64,000 nucleotides of DNA from Streptomyces olindensis (GTDB taxonomy: Bacteria; Actinomycetota; Actinomycetes; Streptomycetales; Streptomycetaceae), in NCBI GenBank assembly GCA_000696115.1, contig JJOH01000019.1:515881-579880 (forward strand). Reading direction: 5' to 3'. Below are positions 33,199 through 41,104 of this stretch, piece by piece. The position numbers and the translations under genes are program-made. The notes under the pieces are model-generated. The model did no database searches, was not told the origin of the DNA, and saw only the letters and a list, made by a program, of their open reading frames with translations. Position 1 is the stretch's first letter. Each line of letters starts with the position of its first letter.

Positions 33199-34371
33199 AT
33201 GCGCATGCTGCTGCGCGGCGCCGCCGCGCTCGCGACCCTCGTCACGGTCGCGTCGCTCACGGGCGGTGCCGCGGCCGTCCCCCGGCAGGGGACGGCCACC
33301 CAGACGGTACGGGCCGCCCAGATCCCGGACGGCGTCACCGCCGGCGTCGCCGTGTTCGACCGCCGGACCGGCACGTTCACCGAACAGGTCAATGAGAGCG
33401 CGCGGTTCCGCTCCGCCTCGATCGTGAAACTGCTGCTGACGCTGGACTTCCTCTGGAACCGCGGGCCCGACTACACCGTCCCCGCGGCCGACCGGGCCCT
33501 GCTGGAGCCGATGCTGCGCAGCAGTGACGACGACGCCGCGAACCACTACTGGTCGACGTACGGCGGCTCGGCCATCATCAACCGGATCTCCGCCCGGCTC
33601 GGCCTGCGCGACACCGCGCCGCCGCCCGCCGGGTACGCGGGCTTCTGGGGCTACACCGCCCTCTCCGCCCGGGACACGGTGACGATCTACCGGTACGTCC
33701 TGGAGAAGGCGCCCGCACCCGTCCGCGACTTCGTCATGGACAACCTGCGCCGCTCCACCCGCTGCTCCTCCACCGACCGCTTCGACCAGCACTTCGGCAT
33801 CGCGGGGGCGTTCGACCGCCCCTGGGCGGTGAAGCAGGGCTGGTCCGGGAAGTTCGCCAAGGGAACCTGCGGCCCGCAGGGAGCGGCCGCCCCGGCGGCG
33901 GCACCGGCCGCGACCACCACCCGGGCGGCCGCCGACGTGGACCTCACCCGTCCCGCGCTGCACACCACCGGCACGGTGGGCGCGGACGACCGCTCGATCG
34001 TGGCCGTGCTGACGCTGCACCCGGTGGGCACGTCGTACGGGAAGGCCTACACCGACGTCGGGCGGCTGACGCGCTCGCTGAACGTGCCGGGTGCGGTGCG
34101 GCCCGCGGGGACGTGGTTCGGCACGTGGGGCGAGTTCGTGAACGTCCGCAAGGGCCCGACCACCGGTGACGACCGGATCACGCAACTGCCGGCCGGGGTC
34201 GAGGTGCTGGTGGGCTGCCAGGTCCGCGGCCAGGTGGTCAACGTGCCGCCCTACACCAACGAGTGGTGGGCCTATCTGCCGCAGTACGGCGGCTACATCT
34301 CCAACATCTACATCAGCTCGCCGGACAACCGGCTGCCGAACGTCCCGGAGTGCGGCTCGCCGCGGCCGTGA
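33199..34371 (+). CDS. Secreted serine hydrolase (beta-lactamase-like fold) fused to SH3 domain
   Basis: 390 residues. A signal peptide (RMLLRGAAALATLVTVASLTGGAAA) is followed by a class A beta-lactamase/DD-peptidase-like domain with the SxxK motif SIVK (FRSASIVKLLLTLDFLW, about residue 76) and a later SDDDAANHYW stretch in SxN-like position. An Ala-rich linker (around residues 232-250) leads to a C-terminal SH3 domain (EFVNVRKGPTTGDDRITQLPAGVEVLVGCQVRGQ). It probably acts outside the membrane on peptidoglycan or a related amide, targeted by the SH3 domain. It shares its promoter type with the nearby secreted proteins. Confidence 0.82.
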   Translation: MRMLLRGAAALATLVTVASLTGGAAAVPRQGTATQTVRAAQIPDGVTAGVAVFDRRTGTFTEQVNESARFRSASIVKLLLTLDFLWNRGPDYTVPAADRALLEPMLRSSDDDAANHYWSTYGGSAIINRISARLGLRDTAPPPAGYAGFWGYTALSARDTVTIYRYVLEKAPAPVRDFVMDNLRRSTRCSSTDRFDQHFGIAGAFDRPWAVKQGWSGKFAKGTCGPQGAAAPAAAPAATTTRAAADVDLTRPALHTTGTVGADDRSIVAVLTLHPVGTSYGKAYTDVGRLTRSLNVPGAVRPAGTWFGTWGEFVNVRKGPTTGDDRITQLPAGVEVLVGCQVRGQVVNVPPYTNEWWAYLPQYGGYISNIYISSPDNRLPNVPECGSPRP

Positions 34372-34385
34372 CGGGAACGGGGGAC

Positions 34386-34421
34386 GAGCGGGGGGCGGGG
34401 CGAAGGCTCCGCCTCCCGCTC
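34386..34421. terminator. 13-bp stem between convergent genes
   Basis: GAGCGGGGGGCGG (34386-34398) pairs with CCGCCTCCCGCTC (34409-34421) with one G-T pair. It separates the hydrolase-SH3 gene from the convergent kinase gene. Confidence 0.7.
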
Positions 34422-34455
34422 GCGTGCGCGTACCTCAGCGCCGGTTCTCGGCGAG

Positions 34456-36012
34456 TCAGCGCCGGTACTCGGCGAGATAGCGCAGCACCTTGTCGACGTG
34501 CGGCCGCACCCGTTCCGGGACGCCGCCCTCCTCGATGACCGTGCGGTCGCTGGTGCGGTAGCCGGCCGCGACCAGGGCGGGCAGGTCCTTCTTCGGCAGC
34601 CCGGCCTCCTTGAAACGCTGGTCGAGCCAGCACACGTAGCCGCTCATGGTGGAGATCGCGTCCGGCGGCGACATGTGGTCCTTGTCGCCGTCGCCGTCCC
34701 CGTCCACCGCCCAGGCGTTGAACACCGCCGGCGTCCACATGGCGATGCCGTACTCGTCGCTCTCCGGGCGGGCGGCGTTCGCGTCGAAGCCGCTCTCGGC
34801 CTTGACCATCGCGGCGAGCAGGGCGGGGGTGATCTCCTCGTCGGTGCAGCGGTGCGCGGCGCGGGTGATGACGGGCCGCAGCGCCTCGGGCACGTCGGAG
34901 TCCGCCGGGATCTCACCGGGCGCCGGGCGGGGTGTGCCGGTGACGGCGGCGGGCGTGCCCCGGTCGCGGGCGTCGTCCCGGGTGTCGCCGTCTCCGCCGA
35001 GCAGGGCCGTCCCGGCGAGTGCGGCGGCGGTCAGGACGGCGAGTCCGGCCGCGGCGACCGGCAGCAGGCGTCGCCCTCGGGGGCGGGGGCCGCCGGTCAG
35101 GGCTTCGACCCGGGCGGCGACGCTGCTCGCCGTGTGCGGCAGGCGGGTGGTGTGGTCGGGTGCCAGGCAGTCGGCGACCAGCCGCCGCAGGTCGTCGTCG
35201 AGGGCGGTGTCGAGCCGCAGGGGTGCGGTGCCGCGGGCGTAGGTCTGGGCGGCGAGGGAGCGGGCCCGGGCCGTGGCGCCCGGAAAGGGGTGCAGGCCGC
35301 CGGTGAGGACCTGGTGGGCGAGGACGCCGAAGGCCCAGATGTCGGCGGTGGGCCGGACGATGGCGCCCTGGGTGCCGGTGCGCTGGGACCACCACTCGGG
35401 CGGCAGGTGGTCGAGGGTGCCGAGCGGTGGCAGATGGGCGTGGGTGCCGTCGAGTTCGGCGGCCAGTCCGAAGTCCGCGAGCCACACCTGCCCGTCCGGG
35501 CCGAGCAGGACGTTGGCGGGTTTGAGGTCGCCGTGCACCCAGCCGGCGGCGTGCATGTGGGCGAGGCCGGCGGCGACTCCGCGCAGCACGCGGTCCGCGC
35601 CGTCGATCGGCCCGCCCGTGACGGCCGCGTCGAGGACGTCCTTGAGGCTGGCCTCGGCCCGGTCCATCACCAGTGCGATCGCCCCGTCGAGGGCGGGCAG
35701 CTCCGGTGCCTCGACGGTGCACACGGCGTGGGTGCGGACGAGGTGCGGGTGGTCGGCCTCCGCGCTGAACCGGACCTCGCGGGCCACGAGTTCGCCGAGC
35801 GCGGCACGCTGCCCGGGGCCCAGGGAGCCGGTCGGCAGCACCTTCACGGCGACCGGCGTGCCGTCGGCGACGGTCCGGGCCTCGTGGACGGTTCCCCAGC
35901 CGCCGGAGCCGATGACCGCGCCCACTTCCCAGCCCTCGATCCGGAAGCCCTCGGGGAGGCGGGGCCGGGGCGTCTCCAGGTCGTCCTCGTGGACGTCGGG
36001 TCCGGGCGTCAT
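34456..36012 (-). CDS. Membrane Ser/Thr protein kinase with extracellular transglycosylase-like domain
   Basis: 518 residues. The N-terminal kinase (about 25-290) has GSGGWGTVHEA (P-loop), VAVKVL (lysine), VHGDLKPANVLL (catalytic loop, HGD in place of HRD) and ADFGLA (DFG). A single transmembrane helix follows (RRLLPVAAAGLAVLTAAALAGTALLG, about 316-341). The C-terminal part, EITPALLAAMVKAESGFDANAARPESDEYGIAMWTPAVFNAW, has the ES glutamate and layout of a lytic-transglycosylase/lysozyme-like fold. It would sit outside the cell, where it could bind or cleave peptidoglycan. The gene follows the FHA-like partner with a 4-base overlap. HGD kinases are known active forms, so activity is likely but unproven. 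Confidence 0.85.
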   Translation of the reverse strand: MTPGPDVHEDDLETPRPRLPEGFRIEGWEVGAVIGSGGWGTVHEARTVADGTPVAVKVLPTGSLGPGQRAALGELVAREVRFSAEADHPHLVRTHAVCTVEAPELPALDGAIALVMDRAEASLKDVLDAAVTGGPIDGADRVLRGVAAGLAHMHAAGWVHGDLKPANVLLGPDGQVWLADFGLAAELDGTHAHLPPLGTLDHLPPEWWSQRTGTQGAIVRPTADIWAFGVLAHQVLTGGLHPFPGATARARSLAAQTYARGTAPLRLDTALDDDLRRLVADCLAPDHTTRLPHTASSVAARVEALTGGPRPRGRRLLPVAAAGLAVLTAAALAGTALLGGDGDTRDDARDRGTPAAVTGTPRPAPGEIPADSDVPEALRPVITRAAHRCTDEEITPALLAAMVKAESGFDANAARPESDEYGIAMWTPAVFNAWAVDGDGDGDKDHMSPPDAISTMSGYVCWLDQRFKEAGLPKKDLPALVAAGYRTSDRTVIEEGGVPERVRPHVDKVLRYLAEYRR

Positions 36013-36788
36013 GCTCCGGCCTCCTGCGGGGCGAGGCGGCCGGCGCCGCGGCGCGGCAGCAGGCCGAGGTGCTCTTCGCGCACCAGGCCGAAGCGCAGGG
36101 CGACGGAGGCGAGCCGGGCGCGTTTGGCGCCGGCCCCGGTCGCCGTCTCCTCACCGACGTCCAGGCGCAGTTTGGCGAAGGCGAGGTAGTCGATGTGGTA
36201 GTTGACGGCGGAGCGGGTGAGGTCGCGGCAGGACTCCAGGGGGCGCAGGCGGTCCACGATCTGCCCGACGCCGGGCAGTGCCGAGTCCGAGGGATCGCGC
36301 AGCCGCGGTTCGCACAGGGCCACCAGGACGAGGAAGTACTTCGACGTGGGGTCGAGGGCGAAGGGATGGACGGTCTGTTCCCCGCCGCCCGGTACGGTCT
36401 GCTCGCCGAGGTAGGCGTGCTGGGGCGCGAACACCTTGAAGCCGGCGGTGCCGGACAGGGCGGGGAGCACCACGCGGGAGAACTCGAAGGGCACGGGCGC
36501 GCCGAGCCGCCCGGGGGCGACGGTGAGGTACTCGCCGGCCCCCTCCAGGTTCTCCACCACGTACGACACGCTGCGGCTGAAGTTGGACAGCCGCCAGTAG
36601 TCCCCGGCCGCTTCCAGTTGCCCGGCCCGGCGGGAGATCCCGGGGTCGGCCAGGACGATGCGCACCCCTGTCCCACCGCGGCCGAAGTCCGCGACGTCCC
36701 CCGGTCCGAGGTGGATCAGTTCGGGACTGCCCGGCTCGTCCGCGTCCCAGTGCGACGGGCCGGGCAACTGCACGATGATGGTTTCCAC
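36009..36788 (-). CDS. FHA-like and winged-helix protein partner of the kinase
   Basis: 259 residues. The first 110 residues resemble a forkhead-associated domain (HLGPGDVADFGRGGTGVRIVLADPGISRRAGQLEAAGDYWRLSNFSR, with the R, S and N positions of phosphothreonine binders). The C-terminal part, YFLVLVALCEPRLRD and TRSAVNYHIDYLAFAKLRLDVG, is a predicted winged-helix-like region. It overlaps the kinase start by four bases (ATGA), so it is probably the kinase's substrate or adaptor. GTG 36788 follows a GGGGAG ribosome binding site. Confidence 0.78.
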   Translation of the reverse strand: METIIVQLPGPSHWDADEPGSPELIHLGPGDVADFGRGGTGVRIVLADPGISRRAGQLEAAGDYWRLSNFSRSVSYVVENLEGAGEYLTVAPGRLGAPVPFEFSRVVLPALSGTAGFKVFAPQHAYLGEQTVPGGGEQTVHPFALDPTSKYFLVLVALCEPRLRDPSDSALPGVGQIVDRLRPLESCRDLTRSAVNYHIDYLAFAKLRLDVGEETATGAGAKRARLASVALRFGLVREEHLGLLPRRGAGRLAPQEAGA

Positions 36789-36875
36789 GCGGACTCCCCC
36801 GCTGATGACGCCCCCGATTTGGTCGCGAGGATTGTACGGGCGGATTCCGCTTGCCGCGGAGCCGGTCGGGCCGTC

Positions 36876-37613
36876 TCAGCGGGCGTTTTCCGGACGCCGT
36901 GCGACGAACACGTATTCCCGGCCGGGACGGTCGGGCGCCTCGCGCACGTCGTCCACCGCGTAGCCCTCGGCGGCGAGTTGGGCTTCGACCTCCTCGTGCT
37001 CGCGGAAGCGCAGCGTCGAGTCGGAGGTCAGCACCTGGCCGTCAGCGGCGAACACATAGGTCCACCGGAACGTCACCAGCGGCCCGCGCACGTCGAGCAG
37101 TTCGGCCCAGGACTCGACGCCGCCGACGCCGGGGACGTCCGTCACGGTGTACGTGTCCTCGCGGGTCCACCGCTCCCAGGCGCGGCGGGCCGGTATCCGG
37201 GTCTCGAACACCAGGCGCCCGCCGGGCTTCAGCGTCTCGCGTGCCCCGCGCAGGGTGTGCCGCCAGGCCTCGGGGTCGACGATGGCCTGGGCGGCGTTGC
37301 CCGTCATCGTCGCGAGGTCGGCGGCGAGCGGCGGGAGCGCCGTGGCGTCGCCGTGGATCCACCGCACCCGCTCGGCGCCCGGCTTGCCGCGTGCCACGTC
37401 CAGGGACGCCCGGGCCGGATCGACGCCGACGACCTCGACGCCGCGTTCCGCGAGCAGCAGCGCGAACACGCCGGTTCCGCAGCCGATGTCGAGCACCTGA
37501 CGCGCCCCGAACTCCTCCGCCATGCGCAGGTAGGGGTCGAGATCGCCGCGGTCGGGGTCGAGCGGGTCGTAGACCGCGGCGAGCCGCGGATGCCGGAAGC
37601 ACTCGTCAGCCAT
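36876..37613 (-). CDS. Class I SAM-dependent methyltransferase
   Basis: 245 residues. The SAM-binding motif I VLDIGCGTGVFALLLAERGVEVVGVDPA (about residues 41-67), motif II WIHGDATALPPL and the post-motif LKPGGRLVFETRIPARRAWERW are clear. The substrate is unknown. The start ATG 37613 gives a usual family N-terminus. It lies on the same strand as the kinase pair but 87 bases before it with no overlap, so co-transcription is uncertain. Confidence 0.88.
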   Translation of the reverse strand: MADECFRHPRLAAVYDPLDPDRGDLDPYLRMAEEFGARQVLDIGCGTGVFALLLAERGVEVVGVDPARASLDVARGKPGAERVRWIHGDATALPPLAADLATMTGNAAQAIVDPEAWRHTLRGARETLKPGGRLVFETRIPARRAWERWTREDTYTVTDVPGVGGVESWAELLDVRGPLVTFRWTYVFAADGQVLTSDSTLRFREHEEVEAQLAAEGYAVDDVREAPDRPGREYVFVARRPENAR

Positions 37614-37661
37614 GCGCCCGACGGTACGAAGGCGGAGGCCGGGCGGCCACCGGTTTTCGGC

Positions 37662-38576
37662 TCAGCCGAGGCAGATGACGAGCAGGCAGAGTTCCTTCGA
37701 CTGCGGGTCGGAGGGAGAGGAGGCGGGCGGCGGGGTGCTCGTCGCGGGCGGGGGTGTCGCCGGAGCGGCGGGCTCCTGCGTGTCCGGCTGGGTCTCGGCG
37801 GCCGGCGGAGTCGTCGGCTCGGTGACCTTCGACGCGGACGAGCCTGCGTTGCCGGTGACCGTGTCGGCGGTGTCCGGGGCGGTGGACCGCCGTTGCGGGG
37901 TCGTCAGCGGCAGCTCGCGCGGTGCGGCGGCCGCGTCCGTGCGGGCGTCCGTCGGCGTGGTACGGGGGTCGGCCTTCCTGGTCTGCTGGTGGCGGGAGGC
38001 GCGGTCGGAGTGCGGTGGCGTGGTGGGCGAGGAGCGCGGGGTGTCGTACTGCTTCGACGTCGGCTCCGTGAACGTCGGGGCCTCTCCGTCGGCGCCGCCC
38101 ATGGTCGTGTCCTCCGGCGCGGTGGCCGCGCGCACGCCGGGTGCCGCGCTCCCGTTCAGCGTGGCGACGGTCAGACCGCCTCCGACGAGTGCGACGGCGG
38201 TGGCCACCACGGCCCGGCGCTGGCTCTTCTTCCAGCGGGCCATCTGACGGCGGCGTGCCGCACGCCCCTGGGGCCGTTCCTGGTAGCTCTCGGAGGTGTC
38301 GGTGTCCGGGGAGTCGTAGCCGTCGGACGCGCCGGTGTCGTGGGTCTCCCGTGTGCCGGTACGGGTCGTCTCGTCCCACACGGTGCCGTCGTGCCACGTA
38401 CCGGTGGCGGCCGGGTGCTCCCATGCGGCCGGTCCGGCCTGGGCCGGGGCGGTCACGGGGGCCGGGCCGGTACGGCCGTCGGCGGCGGAGGGGTCGATGT
38501 CCGGGGCGTAGGCGCCGCACCCCGGGCAGACCAAGGCGCCGTTGAGGTGCCGACGGCACGAGGAGCAGTAGTCCAT
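37662..38576 (-). CDS. Zinc-ribbon single-pass membrane protein (SCO2400-like)
   Basis: 304 residues. An N-terminal zinc ribbon (YCSSCRRHLNGALVCPGCGAYAPD, two CxxC pairs), an Arg/Lys-rich patch (RGRAARRRQMARWKKSQRR) and one transmembrane helix (AVVATAVALVGGGLTVATLNG) are followed by a long Thr/Pro/Ser-rich tail of about 170 residues ending in CLLVICLG. The layout matches a Streptomyces-specific family of unknown role whose ribbon faces the cytosol. The tail is likely a wall-spanning spacer. Start at ATG 38576. Confidence 0.72.
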   Translation of the reverse strand: MDYCSSCRRHLNGALVCPGCGAYAPDIDPSAADGRTGPAPVTAPAQAGPAAWEHPAATGTWHDGTVWDETTRTGTRETHDTGASDGYDSPDTDTSESYQERPQGRAARRRQMARWKKSQRRAVVATAVALVGGGLTVATLNGSAAPGVRAATAPEDTTMGGADGEAPTFTEPTSKQYDTPRSSPTTPPHSDRASRHQQTRKADPRTTPTDARTDAAAAPRELPLTTPQRRSTAPDTADTVTGNAGSSASKVTEPTTPPAAETQPDTQEPAAPATPPPATSTPPPASSPSDPQSKELCLLVICLG

Positions 38577-38933
38577 GTGTGGTCTTCCCGATCTGGCTGT
38601 GCCGGCGGCTCGCCGGCCGCGGCCTGGTCACGTTCGCACGTGGGATCGAGCCGTAACGCTAACGAGACTTTGGAGGGGCGGTGTGCAGTCCGTGTGTCAC
38701 CCCTGCGCAGATCCTCTGGATCTCACGTGAGCCATGGGTGACCCGATGAGTAAAGACGGCGGGGTCTGGGCACGCTCGGGCACCGCCTCGGGGGGCGGGC
38801 GGTTCTCCCACCGAAAGTCACCCCTCCCCGTCAACTCACCTGATTTTCCCGGGAATCGACGCACAACCCTTTGGACGTGCCGCGGGTCACATCATGCAGG
38901 AGCAACCACCTCGAAGAGTTGCAAGGGGGAAAT
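38577..38933. other. 357-bp divergent promoter region
   Basis: The gap between the SCO2400-like gene and the spore-associated protein gene. It contains the 10-bp palindrome CTCACGTGAG at 38722-38731. No coding frame or RNA gene is convincing. Promoters for both flanking genes must lie here, and no sigma class was recognised. Confidence 0.4.
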
Positions 38934-39383
38934 ATGAGATTCGCCCGTTCCGTCCTGGCCGCGTCCGCCGTGGCGGCGCTGTCGGTGGGGACCATGACCG
39001 CTCTGGCGTCGCCGGCCTCCGCGGCGCCCAACACCACGCCGCAGAAGGTCTGCGGCAGCGGCTACAAGACGGTCAATTCCGCGGCCGTCGGCTCGCTGGG
39101 GACCGTTTACCTGACCTACAACGCCTCCAACGGCCAGAACTGCGTCGCGACCATCCGCAACAACCCGGGTACGGCCGTGAACATGTCCGCCTGGATCTAC
39201 GTCCCGGACACCGACGAGAGCCACTACGACGAGGGCCTCTTCACGTCGTACGCCGGACCGACCTACGTCTACGGCAAGGGCCACTGCGTGGACTGGGGCG
39301 GCAGCATCGCCAACACGTACGTCCAGGTGTACGGCTCCAACTGCGGCTCCCTGAAGGAGCACCGGGTCACCTTCACCCGCTGA
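38934..39383 (+). CDS. sapA: Spore-associated protein A (SapA family)
   Basis: 149 residues with a signal peptide (RFARSVLAASAVAALSVGTMTALASPASA, cut near residue 31). The mature protein has KVCGSGYKTVNSAAVGSLGTVYLTYNASNGQNCVATIRNNPGTAVNMSAWIYVPDTDESHYDEGLFTSYAGPTYVYGKGHCVDWGG, which is the spore-associated protein A signature with four cysteines for two disulfides. The family is found on the spore surface. ATG 38934 follows AAGGGGGAA. A strong terminator hairpin lies downstream. Confidence 0.85.
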   Translation: MRFARSVLAASAVAALSVGTMTALASPASAAPNTTPQKVCGSGYKTVNSAAVGSLGTVYLTYNASNGQNCVATIRNNPGTAVNMSAWIYVPDTDESHYDEGLFTSYAGPTYVYGKGHCVDWGGSIANTYVQVYGSNCGSLKEHRVTFTR

Positions 39384-39394
39384 CCCCCCTCCAG

Positions 39395-39445
39395 CCGGGC
39401 CACCACAGTTCCCCGCCGCGCGCTCGCGGGGCCGTGGTGGCCCGG
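39395..39445. terminator. 12-bp stem terminator after sapA
   Basis: CCGGGCCACCAC (39395-39406) pairs with GTGGTGGCCCGG (39434-39445), and inner CCCCGC/GCGGGG can extend it. It lies 11 bases after the stop codon. Confidence 0.8.
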
Positions 39446-39485
39446 TCCCCGTCGTGATGTCGGTGCCGGGCCCTACCTTTGCCGT

Positions 39486-40349
39486 GTGACTTCTCCAGAG
39501 CTACGCGAGCGACTGACCCGTTTCCGCGACGAAGCGGCGGAACTGGGCATCCCGGCCGACGAGGTCGACCGGTGGATCGACATGGTGCGGCCCTGCGCGG
39601 TCCTGTCGACGCGCGACGACGGCCCGGTCGCCGCCCGGTTCGGCGGCCCCGTGCTGCTGCCGACCGGCACCCCGCACCCTCCCTTCCCCTACGTCGCCTC
39701 CATCGACCTCGCGGCGCTGCCGCAAGGCTCGACCGACCTGCCCCTGCCGCGCGACGGCCGCCTGCTCCTCTTCGCCTGGCCACGGGACAGAGGTGACCTC
39801 ACCGACCACGGCGCCGTCGTGCATGTCCCCGCCGGGGCGCCGACGGAGGAACACGACCCGTACGCCTGGGACCCGGACGGCATCCCCGAGGAGCGGGAGG
39901 TGGCCGACGCCTTCCCGCAGGGCGAGCTGCGGGCGCGGACCGAGCCGTCACTGCCGTACCACTACGAGGTCGAACTGCCCGACGGCGACCTGGAGCCGCT
40001 GCCCGGCTTCCCCCACGCCGAGGAACTGGCCGAGGAGTGGGAGATGGCGTGCCGCTACCTCGACCTCCGGGGGCCTTTGCACATAGGCGGGTACGCCGAC
40101 GAGGAGATGGTTCATCTCGATCCGCTGGCAGGCCTGGTGCGCTGCGCGGTGGAGCAGGCGTCGGAGGGCGGTCGGGGCGGAGGGGAACCGGTGTCCGAGA
40201 ACGTCGAGGACTGGGTGCTGCTCGCGAGCTGGAGCCCCGACCTCGGTGATGTGGCGGCCGGATCCAGCGTCCACTGGGCGATCCAGCGCAAGGACCTGGA
40301 GACCGGACGCTTCGACCGGACGTTCACCAACGTGTACTGGAACCCCTGA
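39486..40349 (+). CDS. DUF1963 (YwqG-like) family protein
   Basis: 287 residues. RFGGPVLLPTGTPHPPFPYVASIDLAALP and GRLLLFAWPRDR near the N-terminal half, and the C-terminal EDWVLLASWSPD, are typical of the DUF1963/YwqG family. The function is unknown. It is soluble, with no signal peptide. The GTG at 39486 is the only start that keeps SPELRERLTRFRDEAAELGI. Confidence 0.82.
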   Translation: MTSPELRERLTRFRDEAAELGIPADEVDRWIDMVRPCAVLSTRDDGPVAARFGGPVLLPTGTPHPPFPYVASIDLAALPQGSTDLPLPRDGRLLLFAWPRDRGDLTDHGAVVHVPAGAPTEEHDPYAWDPDGIPEEREVADAFPQGELRARTEPSLPYHYEVELPDGDLEPLPGFPHAEELAEEWEMACRYLDLRGPLHIGGYADEEMVHLDPLAGLVRCAVEQASEGGRGGGEPVSENVEDWVLLASWSPDLGDVAAGSSVHWAIQRKDLETGRFDRTFTNVYWNP

Positions 40350-40452
40350 GCCGACCGGTTCGCGCCTCGGGTGTCAGCCTGGTGGGCGATGATTCGCACC
40401 GTGCGGGAGTGACGGCCGCCCGTCGCGCACAGGGCGGGCACGCCCGCGGGCG

Positions 40453-41019
40453 TCAGCGATCGGTCGTCCCGACCAGCCCGGCCACCAACTCACGCGCGTA
40501 CGCGGTGTCGAGCCCCTCAGGACGGAAGAGGATGCGGTACATCATGGGGGCGACCACGCGGTCGAGGACCGTCTCGACGTCGGGTGCGGTCTCCGCGCGG
40601 CCGGCCGCGCGGCCGATGATGACATCGATCTGCTCGGCCGCGTAGGCCGAGCACTGGCCGGCATTGCTGCCGTCCGGATCGCCGAGCAGGGCGTCGCGGA
40701 GATAGGCGCGGCCGGTGGGGGCGGACATCTCCTCGAGGAACTGCTCCGCCCAATCCTCGAGATCGGACCTCAGGCTTCCCCGGTCCCGCGGCGCCTTCTC
40801 GGGCCGCAGGCGCTCGACCGCCACGTCCGACAGCAGCTCCTGCAGGTCGCCCCAGCGGCGGTAGATCGTGGACGGGGTGACTCCGGCGCGCGTGGCGACC
40901 AGGGGGACGGTCAGCGCTTCCCGGCCCACCTCCGCCTCGAGTTCGCGCACGGCGGCGTGCACCGACGCCTGCACCCTGGCGCTGCGACCACCGGGGCGCA
41001 CCATCGTCTTGCGGCTCAT
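40453..41019 (-). CDS. TetR-family repressor of the amidase/hydrolase unit
   Basis: 188 residues. The HTH is ALTVPLVATRAGVTPSTIYRRWGDLQELLSDVAVERL (about residues 35-72), followed by a C-terminal ligand domain (TetR_C-type, with WAEQFLEEM). It converges with the DUF1963 gene. An AAAGC...GCTTC-type dyad at 41028-41052 in its own promoter recurs twice in front of the amidase and metallo-hydrolase genes, so it likely represses all three. The inducer would be a substrate of those enzymes. Confidence 0.88.
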   Translation of the reverse strand: MSRKTMVRPGGRSARVQASVHAAVRELEAEVGREALTVPLVATRAGVTPSTIYRRWGDLQELLSDVAVERLRPEKAPRDRGSLRSDLEDWAEQFLEEMSAPTGRAYLRDALLGDPDGSNAGQCSAYAAEQIDVIIGRAAGRAETAPDVETVLDRVVAPMMYRILFRPEGLDTAYARELVAGLVGTTDR

Positions 41020-41027
41020 GGAACCAG

Positions 41028-41052
41028 CTTAAAGCGAACATGTTGCTTCAAG
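41028..41052. promoter_or_regulatory. TetR operator A (autoregulatory)
   Basis: A 25-bp imperfect dyad with outer CTTAAAGC and GCTTCAAG arms around GAACATGTT, nine bases upstream of the TetR start codon. It shares AAAGC/GCTT arms with the two copies at 42748 and 42795. Confidence 0.65.
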
Positions 41053-41104
41053 CGCCCGTTGGGGCCACGTCCAGGACCCGGCCGGGGGCCACACAGCCCG
41101 TTCG

